Under the pieces are notes generated by a model. The model did no database searches, was not told the origin of the DNA, and saw nothing but the letters and a program-made list of their open reading frames with translations. Below, piece by piece: positions 10,067 through 18,502 of a stretch of 64,000 nucleotides of DNA; within the stretch, counting starts at the first letter, position 1, and every line of letters begins with the position of its first letter. The position numbers and the translations under genes were made by a program. Source of the DNA: an uncultured Clostridia bacterium (GTDB lineage: Bacteria; Bacillota; Clostridia; Oscillospirales; Acutalibacteraceae); NCBI GenBank assembly GCA_947627345.1, contig CANQVS010000002.1, positions 62,001-126,000 of the forward strand, written 5' to 3'.

Positions 10067-10087
10067 AATTATGCTGACACGATGTCA
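10039..10087 (+). promoter_or_regulatory. Two palindromic operator candidates for the adjacent TetR
   Basis: TGACACTGTGTCA at 10039-10051 overlaps the -35; TGACAcgaTGTCA at 10075-10087 lies downstream of the -10. Confidence 0.65.
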
Positions 10088-10120
10088 GAATATATTTTCA
10101 AGTCAGGAGATAACGGAACT

Positions 10121-10675
10121 ATGAAGAAAAATGTCGGACAATTGCTTGCGCTGTATCCCACGCCGGTGACGATCATCGGTGCTATGAACGGGAAAAAGCC
10201 CACATGGACTTTGGTTGCACATATTGGAATCATCGGCCATGACCGGGTGTTGGTCAGTCTCGCCGCACCGCACTTTATCAACGGGTGTATCAAGGAGACG
10301 AAAAAACTCTCAATTAATCTTGTAGACGAGGCTATGCTGCCGGAGGCGGATTATGTCGGCTCGGTCAGCGGGGTGAAAGCAGATAAGTCCGCTGCCTTTG
10401 AATATGACCTTGGGAATGCGGGCGCGCCTGTCATCCGCAAATCCCCCTTGACGATTGAGTGCAGTGTTGCGGATGTCTACAATACCCCTGGTTTTGAGAG
10501 TTTCATCTGCACAATCGACAACACATATGTTGCGGAGGAACATCTGAATGAAAAAGGCAAGGTCGATTATGACAGTTTAAAGCCTGTGCTGTTTGAATTT
10601 CCCACCTACAAGTACATGAAAACCGGCGAAGTGATTGGTAAATGTCTGTCTTTCAAAAAGACGGCGAAAAAATAA
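10121..10675 (+). CDS. Flavin reductase family protein (FMN-binding split barrel)
   Basis: QLLALYPTPVTIIGAMNGKKPTWTLVAHIGIIGHDRVLVSLAAPHF. Start moved from the track's 10082 to ATG 10121, which has AGGAGA at 10105-10110. Confidence 0.88.
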   Translation: MKKNVGQLLALYPTPVTIIGAMNGKKPTWTLVAHIGIIGHDRVLVSLAAPHFINGCIKETKKLSINLVDEAMLPEADYVGSVSGVKADKSAAFEYDLGNAGAPVIRKSPLTIECSVADVYNTPGFESFICTIDNTYVAEEHLNEKGKVDYDSLKPVLFEFPTYKYMKTGEVIGKCLSFKKTAKK

Positions 10676-10687
10676 GGAGGACGCAAT

Positions 10688-11311
10688 ATGCCAAAAGGTT
10701 CACAGGAGCTGACAGAGACCCGCAGGGAGGAGATTATCAACGCCTGCGAAAAGCTCTATCAGGCCAAGAGTTTCAAGGAAATCACTATCAAGGAGATCGG
10801 GAACGTGACAAGCTTCACCCGCACCTCGATTTACAACTACTTTCAGACAAAAGAGGAAATCTTTCTGGCGTTGCTGAAACGGGAGTATGAGTTGTGGATC
10901 GACTCACTCAAAAAGACAATGGAGCAAGTTGAAGAAATGACGAAGGACGAGTTTGCATCCATGCTTGCACACTCTTTGGAAGAACGGGCGCAGCTTCTGA
11001 AAATTATGTCCATGAATCACTACGACATGGAAACTGGTAGCCGACCGGAGCATCTGGCAGCGTTCAAGGTTGTATATGGAGAATCGATCCGCACCGTGAT
11101 GACCGGTCTTAATAAATATTTCCCGGATATGGAAGTTTCCGGGAAGCAGAATTTTATTTACACGTTCTTCCCGTTTATGTTTGGTATCTATCCATACACG
11201 TTTGTTACCGAAAAACAGCGAACGGCAATGGAAGAAGCAAATGTCAACTATGTATTTATGACAATCTATGAGATTACATTCAATTGTGTGAAAAGGCTGT
11301 TGAACGAATAA
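10688..11311 (+). CDS. TetR/AcrR family transcriptional regulator
   Basis: TRREEIINACEKLYQAKSFKEITIKEIGNVTSFTRTSIYNYFQTKEEIFLALLKREYE HTH. Confidence 0.95.
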   Translation: MPKGSQELTETRREEIINACEKLYQAKSFKEITIKEIGNVTSFTRTSIYNYFQTKEEIFLALLKREYELWIDSLKKTMEQVEEMTKDEFASMLAHSLEERAQLLKIMSMNHYDMETGSRPEHLAAFKVVYGESIRTVMTGLNKYFPDMEVSGKQNFIYTFFPFMFGIYPYTFVTEKQRTAMEEANVNYVFMTIYEITFNCVKRLLNE

Positions 11312-11325
11312 AGGAGGATTTCACA

Positions 11326-12270
11326 ATGAATAAAGAAATGATATTACCGAAAATAGCGCTTGGCGCCTGGGCGTGGGGTAATGACGGAACCTTTGGAAAC
11401 AATCTGACGGAAGAGAGTATTCGCCCGATTTTCGATATAGCTATGGAAAATGGGTTGAACCTGTGGGACACGGCGTATGCCTACGGTATGGGAACCTCTG
11501 AAAAGGTACTTGCCAATTTCTTGAAGGGACTTCCGAGAAAATCCTACCTCATCTCCGACAAGTTCACACCCCAGTGCGCGGACACCTCATCGAAAACCGC
11601 TATGAGGGATATGATCGAAAAGCAGCTTGCCCTTATGAACCTTGATCGTTTTAATATTTATTGGATTCATAATGTGTGGGATGCCCCCAAGTGGACAGAG
11701 GAACTGGCGAAATACTTTGAAGGAAAGGACAATGTCCCGATGCTGGGCGTATCCAACCACAATCTGGCGGAAATCCGACAGGCAGATGAAATTCTGAGAA
11801 GTCACGGTCTAAAGCTGTCCGCAGTGCAGAACCATTACAGCCTGATCAATCGTTCTTCCGAGGATTCGGGTATTCTGGATTACTGCCATGCGAATGGCAT
11901 TACATTCTTTGCCTATATGGTTTTGGAGCAAGGAGCATTGTCCGGTAAATACGATACCGCTCACCCAATGCCGGCCGGCTCTGCGAGAGCGGAAACTTAT
12001 AACCCCGTTCTGGATAAACTGGAAATCTTGAACGCTGAATTAAAAAAGCTTGCAGACAGATATCACGTTGGCACGGCACAAATCCCCGTGGCATGGGCCA
12101 TCGCAAAGGGAACGCTGCCAATCATCGGCGTGACGAAAACAAGCCATGTGGAGGATGCGGTCAAGGCGGCGAATGTGACGCTTACCGAAGAAGAAACGAC
12201 AACTCTTGAAAAGCTGGCGGATAGTCTTGAAATCAATGCGATTCGTTTTTGGGAAAAGGTTATGGAATAA
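11326..12270 (+). CDS. Aldo/keto reductase
   Basis: LWDTAYAYGMGTSEKVLANFL, GVSNHNLAEIRQA, IPVAWAIAKGTLPIIGVTKTSHVEDA. Start chosen after AGGAGG. Confidence 0.95.
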   Translation: MNKEMILPKIALGAWAWGNDGTFGNNLTEESIRPIFDIAMENGLNLWDTAYAYGMGTSEKVLANFLKGLPRKSYLISDKFTPQCADTSSKTAMRDMIEKQLALMNLDRFNIYWIHNVWDAPKWTEELAKYFEGKDNVPMLGVSNHNLAEIRQADEILRSHGLKLSAVQNHYSLINRSSEDSGILDYCHANGITFFAYMVLEQGALSGKYDTAHPMPAGSARAETYNPVLDKLEILNAELKKLADRYHVGTAQIPVAWAIAKGTLPIIGVTKTSHVEDAVKAANVTLTEEETTTLEKLADSLEINAIRFWEKVME

Positions 12271-12285
12271 GGAAGGGGCAAACAA

Positions 12286-12819
12286 ATGAAAATTGTAATC
12301 ATCAAGGGTAGCCCACACAAAAAGGGCTCCTCAAATATGCTGGCGGAACAATTTGCGAAAGGCGCGCAGGAGGCCGGGCATACTATCATAGAGATGGACG
12401 CAGCCCATATGAACATTCATCCCTGCCTTGGCTGCGAGCATTGTGGCATGAATGGACCGTGCGCCCAAAAGGACGATATGGGTGAGATCAGGGATGCCCT
12501 GCTCTCTGCAGATATGGCGGTTTTTGTCACACCAATCTACTACTTTGGAATGTCGGCACAACTTAAAATGGTGATCGACCGTTTTTACAGTTACACCATG
12601 AAGCTCTCCGGCAAACACCTGAAAACGGTGCTGATTGCCACAGCGTGGGATTCTAATGCAGACGTAATGCCCTATCTTTTGGAGCATTACAAGAAGCTGT
12701 GCCGGTATATGAACTTCACCGACTGTGGCCAGATTTTAGGAACCGGCTGCGGAACTCCGCCTATGACGAAAATCAGCCGTCACATGACTGATGCATATCA
12801 GCTTGGAAAATCATTATAA
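12286..12819 (+). CDS. NAD(P)H-dependent flavin reductase / iron-sulfur flavoprotein-like (flavodoxin fold)
   Basis: IVIIKGSPHKKGSSNMLAEQFAKGA, compact Cys motif HPCLGCEHCGMNGPC, FVTPIYYFGMSAQLKMVIDRFY. Confidence 0.88.
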   Translation: MKIVIIKGSPHKKGSSNMLAEQFAKGAQEAGHTIIEMDAAHMNIHPCLGCEHCGMNGPCAQKDDMGEIRDALLSADMAVFVTPIYYFGMSAQLKMVIDRFYSYTMKLSGKHLKTVLIATAWDSNADVMPYLLEHYKKLCRYMNFTDCGQILGTGCGTPPMTKISRHMTDAYQLGKSL

Positions 12820-12833
12820 AGGAGTAAATAAAT

Positions 12834-13313
12834 ATGAGAAAGATATTAGTAGCCTATTTCAGCGCCAGCGGGACGACGGCGCGTGTTGCAAAGGAACTGG
12901 CACAGGCTGTGGAAGCGGACATTTATGAAATTAAACCCGCTGTGCCGTACACGAATGCCGACTTAAACTGGATGAATAAGAAATCCCGAAGCTCCGTCGA
13001 GATGAACGATAAATCGAGTCGTCCCGTACTGGCGGACCGGAATGCAAATATCGCGGACTATGACACGATTCTGCTGGGCTTTCCCATTTGGTGGTATGTG
13101 GCTCCCACCATCATCAACAGCTTTTTGGAGAGCTATGACTTTTCCGGTAAAAAGATTGTGCTGTTCGCCACCTCAGGCGGCAGCGGATTTGGAAAGACCG
13201 TAGCCGGATTGAAGCACTCCGTGGCGGCGGACACCGTCATTGCCGAAGGAAAAGTGCTGAACGGCAGACAGACGACGGCCGACCTTAAAGCATGGGCTGA
13301 AATAGTTCTTTAG
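12834..13313 (+). CDS. Flavodoxin (no signal peptide, probably cytosolic)
   Basis: MRKILVAYFSASGTTARVAKELAQAV, GFPIWWYVAPTIINSFLESYDFSGKKIVLFATSGGSGFGK. Confidence 0.92.
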   Translation: MRKILVAYFSASGTTARVAKELAQAVEADIYEIKPAVPYTNADLNWMNKKSRSSVEMNDKSSRPVLADRNANIADYDTILLGFPIWWYVAPTIINSFLESYDFSGKKIVLFATSGGSGFGKTVAGLKHSVAADTVIAEGKVLNGRQTTADLKAWAEIVL

Positions 13314-13324
13314 GGGGCATAAAA

Positions 13325-14335
13325 ATGAAGTACACGAAACTCGGCAAATCCGATCTGACCGTTTCTCGCATTTGTATGGGTTGCATGGGATTTGGCAACG
13401 CGACTACGGGGCAACATAGCTGGACGGTGGACGAGGTGCAGACAAGGAAAATCATCAAACACGGCCTTGAGTTGGGCATCAATTTCTACGACACCGCCAT
13501 CGCCTATCAAAATGGCACCAGCGAACAGTACGTGGGAAAGGCGCTCAGAGATTTTGCAAAGCGGGACGATGTTGTAATCGCTACAAAATTCACGCCTCGG
13601 ACACAGGATGAGATTGACGCCGGGATAAGTGGGCAGAAGCACATTGAGAATTACCTGAATCAGAGCCTTAAAAATCTCGGCATGGACTATGTGGACCTTT
13701 ACATTTATCATATGTGGGACTATCATACACCGATGGAAGAGATTATGGAGGGACTGCATAATGCGGTTAAAGCCGGAAAGACACGGTATATCGGCATCTC
13801 CAACTGCTTTGCGTGGCAGCTTGCCAAGGCCAATTTCTATGCCCGTGAACGGGGCCTTACAGAGTTCGTGTCTATTCAGGGACATTACAATCTAATCGCC
13901 CGAGAGGAAGAACGGGAAATGGCTCCTTTCTGTAAAGATCAGCATATAGCCATGACGCCGTACAGCGCTTTGGCCGGTGGACGGCTCTCCAAGCGCCCCG
14001 GTGAAACATCAATACGGTTGGAACAGGACGCATATGCCAAATTTAAATACGATTCCACTGCAGAGGCCGACGGCAGGATCATTGCTCGTGTGGCGGAACT
14101 GGCCGACCGTCGAGGAGTCTCCATGACAGAGATTTCTTTGGCGTGGCTTTTGACAAAGGTAACCGTACCGGTGGTGGGCGCGACAAAGTTCTCCCATGTT
14201 GAGGGTATGGCAAAGTCTGTAGAGTTGAAGCTTACGCAGGACGAGATCGACTATCTGGAGGAGTTGTATGTTCCTCACGCCCTTGTCGGTGTGATGGCGC
14301 AGAACGGAAAACAGAAGGCCGGGAATGTAGTCTAA
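13325..14335 (+). CDS. Aldo/keto reductase
   Basis: MKYTKLGKSDLTVSRICMGCMGFG, FYDTAIAYQNGTSEQYVGKAL, YIGISNCFAWQLAKA. Confidence 0.95.
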   Translation: MKYTKLGKSDLTVSRICMGCMGFGNATTGQHSWTVDEVQTRKIIKHGLELGINFYDTAIAYQNGTSEQYVGKALRDFAKRDDVVIATKFTPRTQDEIDAGISGQKHIENYLNQSLKNLGMDYVDLYIYHMWDYHTPMEEIMEGLHNAVKAGKTRYIGISNCFAWQLAKANFYARERGLTEFVSIQGHYNLIAREEEREMAPFCKDQHIAMTPYSALAGGRLSKRPGETSIRLEQDAYAKFKYDSTAEADGRIIARVAELADRRGVSMTEISLAWLLTKVTVPVVGATKFSHVEGMAKSVELKLTQDEIDYLEELYVPHALVGVMAQNGKQKAGNVV

Positions 14336-14355
14336 AATTTAAAAGCAGGAGGAAA

Positions 14356-15060
14356 ATGAAAATGAAAAAGATTTTAACGATTTTACTCGCGGTTGTTATG
14401 GTACTGACCCTTGCTGCTTGCACAGGTAACAGCAAATTGGCTGAAAATAGCGGAAATAGTGGTTCCTCACAAAATATAGAGGATAAGTCCTCTGTGTCTT
14501 CCAAAGCAGAAAATGTAAGTCAGCAATCCGGCAAAACGCCTGACGGTACTGTCTCCGAGCAAAATAAGGATACGGATGGTAGCAAAATCCTTGTGGCCTA
14601 TTTCTCTGCTACCAACAACACCGAGGGTGTGGCTCGTGAGCTTGCAGACGGGCTTGGAGCCGATCTATACGAGATTACACCGTCTAAGCCATATACGGAT
14701 GAAGATCTGGACTACAGCAACTCCAAAAGCCGTTCGTCTGTGGAAATGAACGATCCCGATACGCGTCCTGCGATCTCCGGCTCGGTGAAAAATATAAAGC
14801 AGTACGATGTAGTGTTCGTGGGATATCCCATCTGGTGGGGCGAAGCACCACGGATTATGAGTACCTTTATCGAGAGCTATGATTTCTCCGGCAAAACCCT
14901 CGTTGCGTTCTGCACATCCACAAGCAGCGGATTCGGCAACAGCGATTCGGCGCTACGCTCAAGCGCCGGAGGAGCTACATGGCTTGACGGACACCGCTTT
15001 TCCGCAGGTGCCTCTGCGGACGATGTACTTGCGTGGGCCAACGGGCTTGGAATCAACTGA
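14356..15060 (+). CDS. Flavodoxin-domain lipoprotein
   Basis: Lipobox MKMKKILTILLAVVMVLTLAAC, low-complexity linker, then flavodoxin fold ILVAYFSATNNTEGVARELADGL ... GYPIWWGEAPRIMSTFIESYDFSGKTLVAFC. Confidence 0.9.
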   Translation: MKMKKILTILLAVVMVLTLAACTGNSKLAENSGNSGSSQNIEDKSSVSSKAENVSQQSGKTPDGTVSEQNKDTDGSKILVAYFSATNNTEGVARELADGLGADLYEITPSKPYTDEDLDYSNSKSRSSVEMNDPDTRPAISGSVKNIKQYDVVFVGYPIWWGEAPRIMSTFIESYDFSGKTLVAFCTSTSSGFGNSDSALRSSAGGATWLDGHRFSAGASADDVLAWANGLGIN

Positions 15061-15172
15061 ACAGGAAATGATTTGAAATGCCTGTGTTAGTAGACACGGC
15101 ACAGGGTATTTCCTTATACAGTCGCACCATGGGGATTCTGAAAGTTAGCAGGACGGCAGAAAGGAGAACACT

Positions 15173-17362
15173 ATGAAGCAACCAAAACAAATCATAAAAA
15201 GGATTGTTGACCTTGCCATGATCGTTCTTTTGCCACTTTTGATGGCGGAGGTAATCATCGGGCAGGAAATTCATGAATGGCTTGGCACCGTTATTCTGGC
15301 GCTGTTTGCGACGCACCATCTTCTGAATCTGGGTTGGTGGAAAGGCTTACCCAAAGGAAAGTACACCCCGTCCCGCGCAATTAGCACGGCGTTTGACCTG
15401 CTGCTCCTGCTGGATATGATTGCATTGTGCGTCAGCGGTGTCATGATGTCGGGATTTGTTTTAAGCTTTCTGCACTTAAGCGGTGGTATGATTTTGGCAC
15501 GACAGCTTCACCTGTTTTCCTCCTATTGGGGACTGATCCTCATGTCGACCCACCTTGGGATTCACATTGAGCAATTCCTCCCGCTTTTCCGAAAGCTGTT
15601 CCGCCTATCCGAAAAGAACGTTGCAAGAACGTGGATCTTACGGATTGCTGCCACTGTCCTGTCTGTGTACGGACTCTACGCATTTATCACGCAGCACATT
15701 ACAGATTATCTCTTTATGCAAACTCATTTCGTAATGTTCGACGAGACAAAAGCGGCGGCCTGCTATTTTACCGAAACTGTCGCCATTATGTGCCTGTTCG
15801 TAGTGTCGGCATATTACATAAACAAGTTGCTCCGCAAGTCCATCAGGAAATACGAAAAGGAACGCTCAAACGGACGGATCCCCAAAGCCGTGGCTTTCCT
15901 CGTTCCGGCGCTTGTCTGTGTCTTTGTCGTGGTCGGACTGAACCTGTCTTCGCAAAGCGAGCCGTGGCAAGGAAATTCCACAGACTCCTCGGTTGAGAAT
16001 GGAGCAGACCCATCAAAGCCAAGTCAACCTGATGGACAGACTGCACCCGAGGAGGACGGCTTTGTGCTAATCAAAGGAGGAAGTTTTGCGATGGGCAGCC
16101 CGGAGGACGAACCGTGGCGTTCGTCAGACGAAACACAGCACACTGTGGCGGTCAGCGATTTTTACATGAGTCCCTATGAGGTCAGGCAGAGCGAATATGT
16201 GGCAGTAATGGGTAGTAATCCCTCCAACTTCAGCGGGGACAATCTGCCGGTGGAGAATGTGTCGTGGCTGGATGCCATCACGTTCTGTAATGCACGCAGT
16301 GAAAAAGAAAATCTCACGCCCGCCTATGCCGTTGACGGCGAAACCGTCACATGGGATAGGAGCGCAAACGGCTACCGTTTGCCTACTGAAGCGGAATGGG
16401 AATATGCCTGCCGCGCCGGAACGACGACGCCCTTCAACACCGAAACCTCCATAAGCTCGGATGAATCCAACTACTACGGCCATTATCCATACGAGATTGA
16501 GGACAACTATTTTTCGCAGGGTGATCTCAAAACGAAGCCCGGTGAGTACCGGCAGACCACGGTTGCCGTGGACAGTTTTTCTCCCAATGCGTGGGGGCTT
16601 TACAATATGCACGGCAATGTCAGCGAATGGGTATGGGACTGCTATGGCGAATATGATACATCACTTGATACCGATCCCACCGGTTCGCAAACCGGGACGA
16701 GGCGTGTCTATCGTGGTGGCGGTTGGAATGATTTTGCCAAAAATATGCGCTCTGCCTACCGAGCCACTTTGCCGGAGGACAAGGGTAGCTTCAATTTAGG
16801 AATCCGGCTTGTACGGGGCGCCGTAAACGGCACAGGAAACATTGTCAGCACCCGGACGGGAAAGAAAAACAAAAACGGAGGCAAAGTGCTGATTGCGTTC
16901 TTCTCCTGGGGAGGCAACACAAGAGACATTGCGGAGAAAATACAGTCTCAAACCGGCGCTGACTTCTTTGAGATCGAACTTGTGACACCTTATTCCACCG
17001 ACTACAACACCGTACTCGACCAGGCGCAGCACGATCAGAACATTCAGGCACGGCCGGAGATCAAGAATCAGGTGGAAAATTTTGAGCAGTATGACACCAT
17101 CCTGCTCGGGTATCCCAACTGGTGGGCGTCCATCCCCATGCCTATTGCCTCTTTCCTGGAGAAATATGATTTTTCAGGCAAAACGATTATTCCGTTTTGC
17201 TCCCACGGGGGCGGGCGCTTCGGACAGAGCCTTACGGCGATTACAAAGCTTGTTCCCGATGCGGTTATGGGCGAACCCCTGTCTGTCCATTACTCAGGCG
17301 ACAGCAGTCTAACGGACGATATAGCCGCGTGGCTGGAAACCAATTATATTCCTACAAAATGA
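15173..17362 (+). CDS. Triple fusion: DUF4405-like polytopic membrane domain, FGE/SUMF1-like domain, flavodoxin domain
   Basis: About 7 hydrophobic segments with paired His (HEWLG, THHLLN, THLGIHIEQF); FVLIKGGSFAMGSPEDEPWRSSDETQHTVAVSDFYMSPYEV ... LPTEAEWEYACRAGT ... MHGNVSEWVWD; VLIAFFSWGGNTRDIAEKIQ ... GYPNWWASIPMPIASFLEKYDFSGKTIIPFC. Confidence 0.85.
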   Translation: MKQPKQIIKRIVDLAMIVLLPLLMAEVIIGQEIHEWLGTVILALFATHHLLNLGWWKGLPKGKYTPSRAISTAFDLLLLLDMIALCVSGVMMSGFVLSFLHLSGGMILARQLHLFSSYWGLILMSTHLGIHIEQFLPLFRKLFRLSEKNVARTWILRIAATVLSVYGLYAFITQHITDYLFMQTHFVMFDETKAAACYFTETVAIMCLFVVSAYYINKLLRKSIRKYEKERSNGRIPKAVAFLVPALVCVFVVVGLNLSSQSEPWQGNSTDSSVENGADPSKPSQPDGQTAPEEDGFVLIKGGSFAMGSPEDEPWRSSDETQHTVAVSDFYMSPYEVRQSEYVAVMGSNPSNFSGDNLPVENVSWLDAITFCNARSEKENLTPAYAVDGETVTWDRSANGYRLPTEAEWEYACRAGTTTPFNTETSISSDESNYYGHYPYEIEDNYFSQGDLKTKPGEYRQTTVAVDSFSPNAWGLYNMHGNVSEWVWDCYGEYDTSLDTDPTGSQTGTRRVYRGGGWNDFAKNMRSAYRATLPEDKGSFNLGIRLVRGAVNGTGNIVSTRTGKKNKNGGKVLIAFFSWGGNTRDIAEKIQSQTGADFFEIELVTPYSTDYNTVLDQAQHDQNIQARPEIKNQVENFEQYDTILLGYPNWWASIPMPIASFLEKYDFSGKTIIPFCSHGGGRFGQSLTAITKLVPDAVMGEPLSVHYSGDSSLTDDIAAWLETNYIPTK

Positions 17363-17463
17363 TTGAGGTATTGAATTATGAAGAAGCATTATCATTTCTT
17401 GAATTTCTACAAATAGGATAGGTTGTCATAAGTTAATACTGGCGATTCTCTGTATGGCAGGTA

Positions 17464-17613
17464 TCAATTATAAATCAAATCGGCATTTATAATTTCTGTC
17501 TCTTGTTTTCGGATTTTGTTCATCCGCGCTATCCACGCTATTTGGTTTTGTGCTTTGAGTGTTTCGGTTACGCCCTCACGCTCTGCCATATGTTTTACCA
17601 ACTGAGAAAACAT
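17464..17613 (-). pseudogene. Truncated TnpV-like transposon-encoded protein (C-terminal fragment)
   Basis: Reverse-strand translation MFSQLVKHMAEREGVTETLKAQNQIAWIARMNKIRKQETEIINADLIYN*, resembling TnpV C-termini (QMxWVxxMNxIRxxAEEIVLxELIY). The frame upstream is closed by stops. Not in the ORF track. Confidence 0.6.
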
Positions 17614-17713
17614 TTTATCATTTTTTCAGTATTTTATTTTAAATTTATAAAAAGAATTAAGAATAGGGGAGGAATTATTTGAGCATAATACTACAAGAAA
17701 GCGAGGCAGTATT

Positions 17714-18382
17714 ATGTTTAAACACGAAAAACAACTTTTTCATCCCGTATCAGTTGAACGTCCAAATCCGCAGTACGCGGCGCTTCTCCAGGAACAGCTC
17801 GGAGGTGCTAACGGTGAGTTAAAAGCAGCACTCCAGTATATGTCGCAAAGCTTTAGAATTAAAGACCAGGAAATTAAAGACTTGTTTCTTGATATTGCGG
17901 CAGAGGAGTTAGGTCATATGGAGATGGTTGCGACCACAATAAATATGCTTAACGGCCACGATGTTGACGCTGCAACCGTTCCCGCGGGCGAGATACAGTC
18001 CCATGTCCTCTTAGGTTTAAATCCTGGTCTTATTAATGCGTCAGGATATTCGTGGACAGGCGACTATGTAAGCGTCACGGGCGATTTATGTGCGGATTTA
18101 CTTTCAAATATAGCGTCCGAACAGAGAGCAAAGGTAGTTTACGAATACCTTTACAGACAAATTGATGACAAAAAGGTCAAGGAAACAATAGATTTTCTAT
18201 TAAACAGAGAAGAAGCCCACAACCAGATGTTCAGAGACGCATTTAACAAGGTGCAGAACAGCGGTTCAAATCAGGATTTCGGCACAACAAAAGCGGCGAA
18301 GATGTATTTCAGTATGTCTGAACCATCGCCTGCTGACAGTCCATTCACTAATACAGATGTAAAACCGCCTTCATTTAATTAG
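17714..18382 (+). CDS. Manganese catalase family / CotJC-like protein
   Basis: Ferritin-like metal ligands (GGANGELKAALQYMSQ, AAEELGHMEMVATTINML, EQRAKVVYEYLY, REEAHNQMF). Confidence 0.88.
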   Translation: MFKHEKQLFHPVSVERPNPQYAALLQEQLGGANGELKAALQYMSQSFRIKDQEIKDLFLDIAAEELGHMEMVATTINMLNGHDVDAATVPAGEIQSHVLLGLNPGLINASGYSWTGDYVSVTGDLCADLLSNIASEQRAKVVYEYLYRQIDDKKVKETIDFLLNREEAHNQMFRDAFNKVQNSGSNQDFGTTKAAKMYFSMSEPSPADSPFTNTDVKPPSFN

Positions 18383-18392
18383 TATATAATTA

Positions 18393-18438
18393 AAACCGTA
18401 TCAGATTAATTGACGAAAATCTGATACGGTTTGTTTTA
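18393..18438 (+). terminator. Intrinsic terminator
   Basis: 15-bp perfect stem aaaccgtatcagatt / aatctgatacggttt followed by T-rich sequence. Confidence 0.9.
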
Positions 18439-18502
18439 TTTATAAAAGGTTGATAATGAATATAATTTAAATGAAATGATAGACCGTTTATCTTTTTTAA
18501 AT

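Noticed and set aside
16057-16830. True formylglycine-generating enzyme activating a sulfatase
   Set aside because: Catalytic Cys pair absent and no sulfatase nearby.
17197-17421. 74-aa plus-strand ORF overlapping the end of the triple-fusion gene
   Set aside because: Mostly out-of-frame within the flavodoxin domain; only the short coupled ORF at 17359 is plausible, and it looks truncated.
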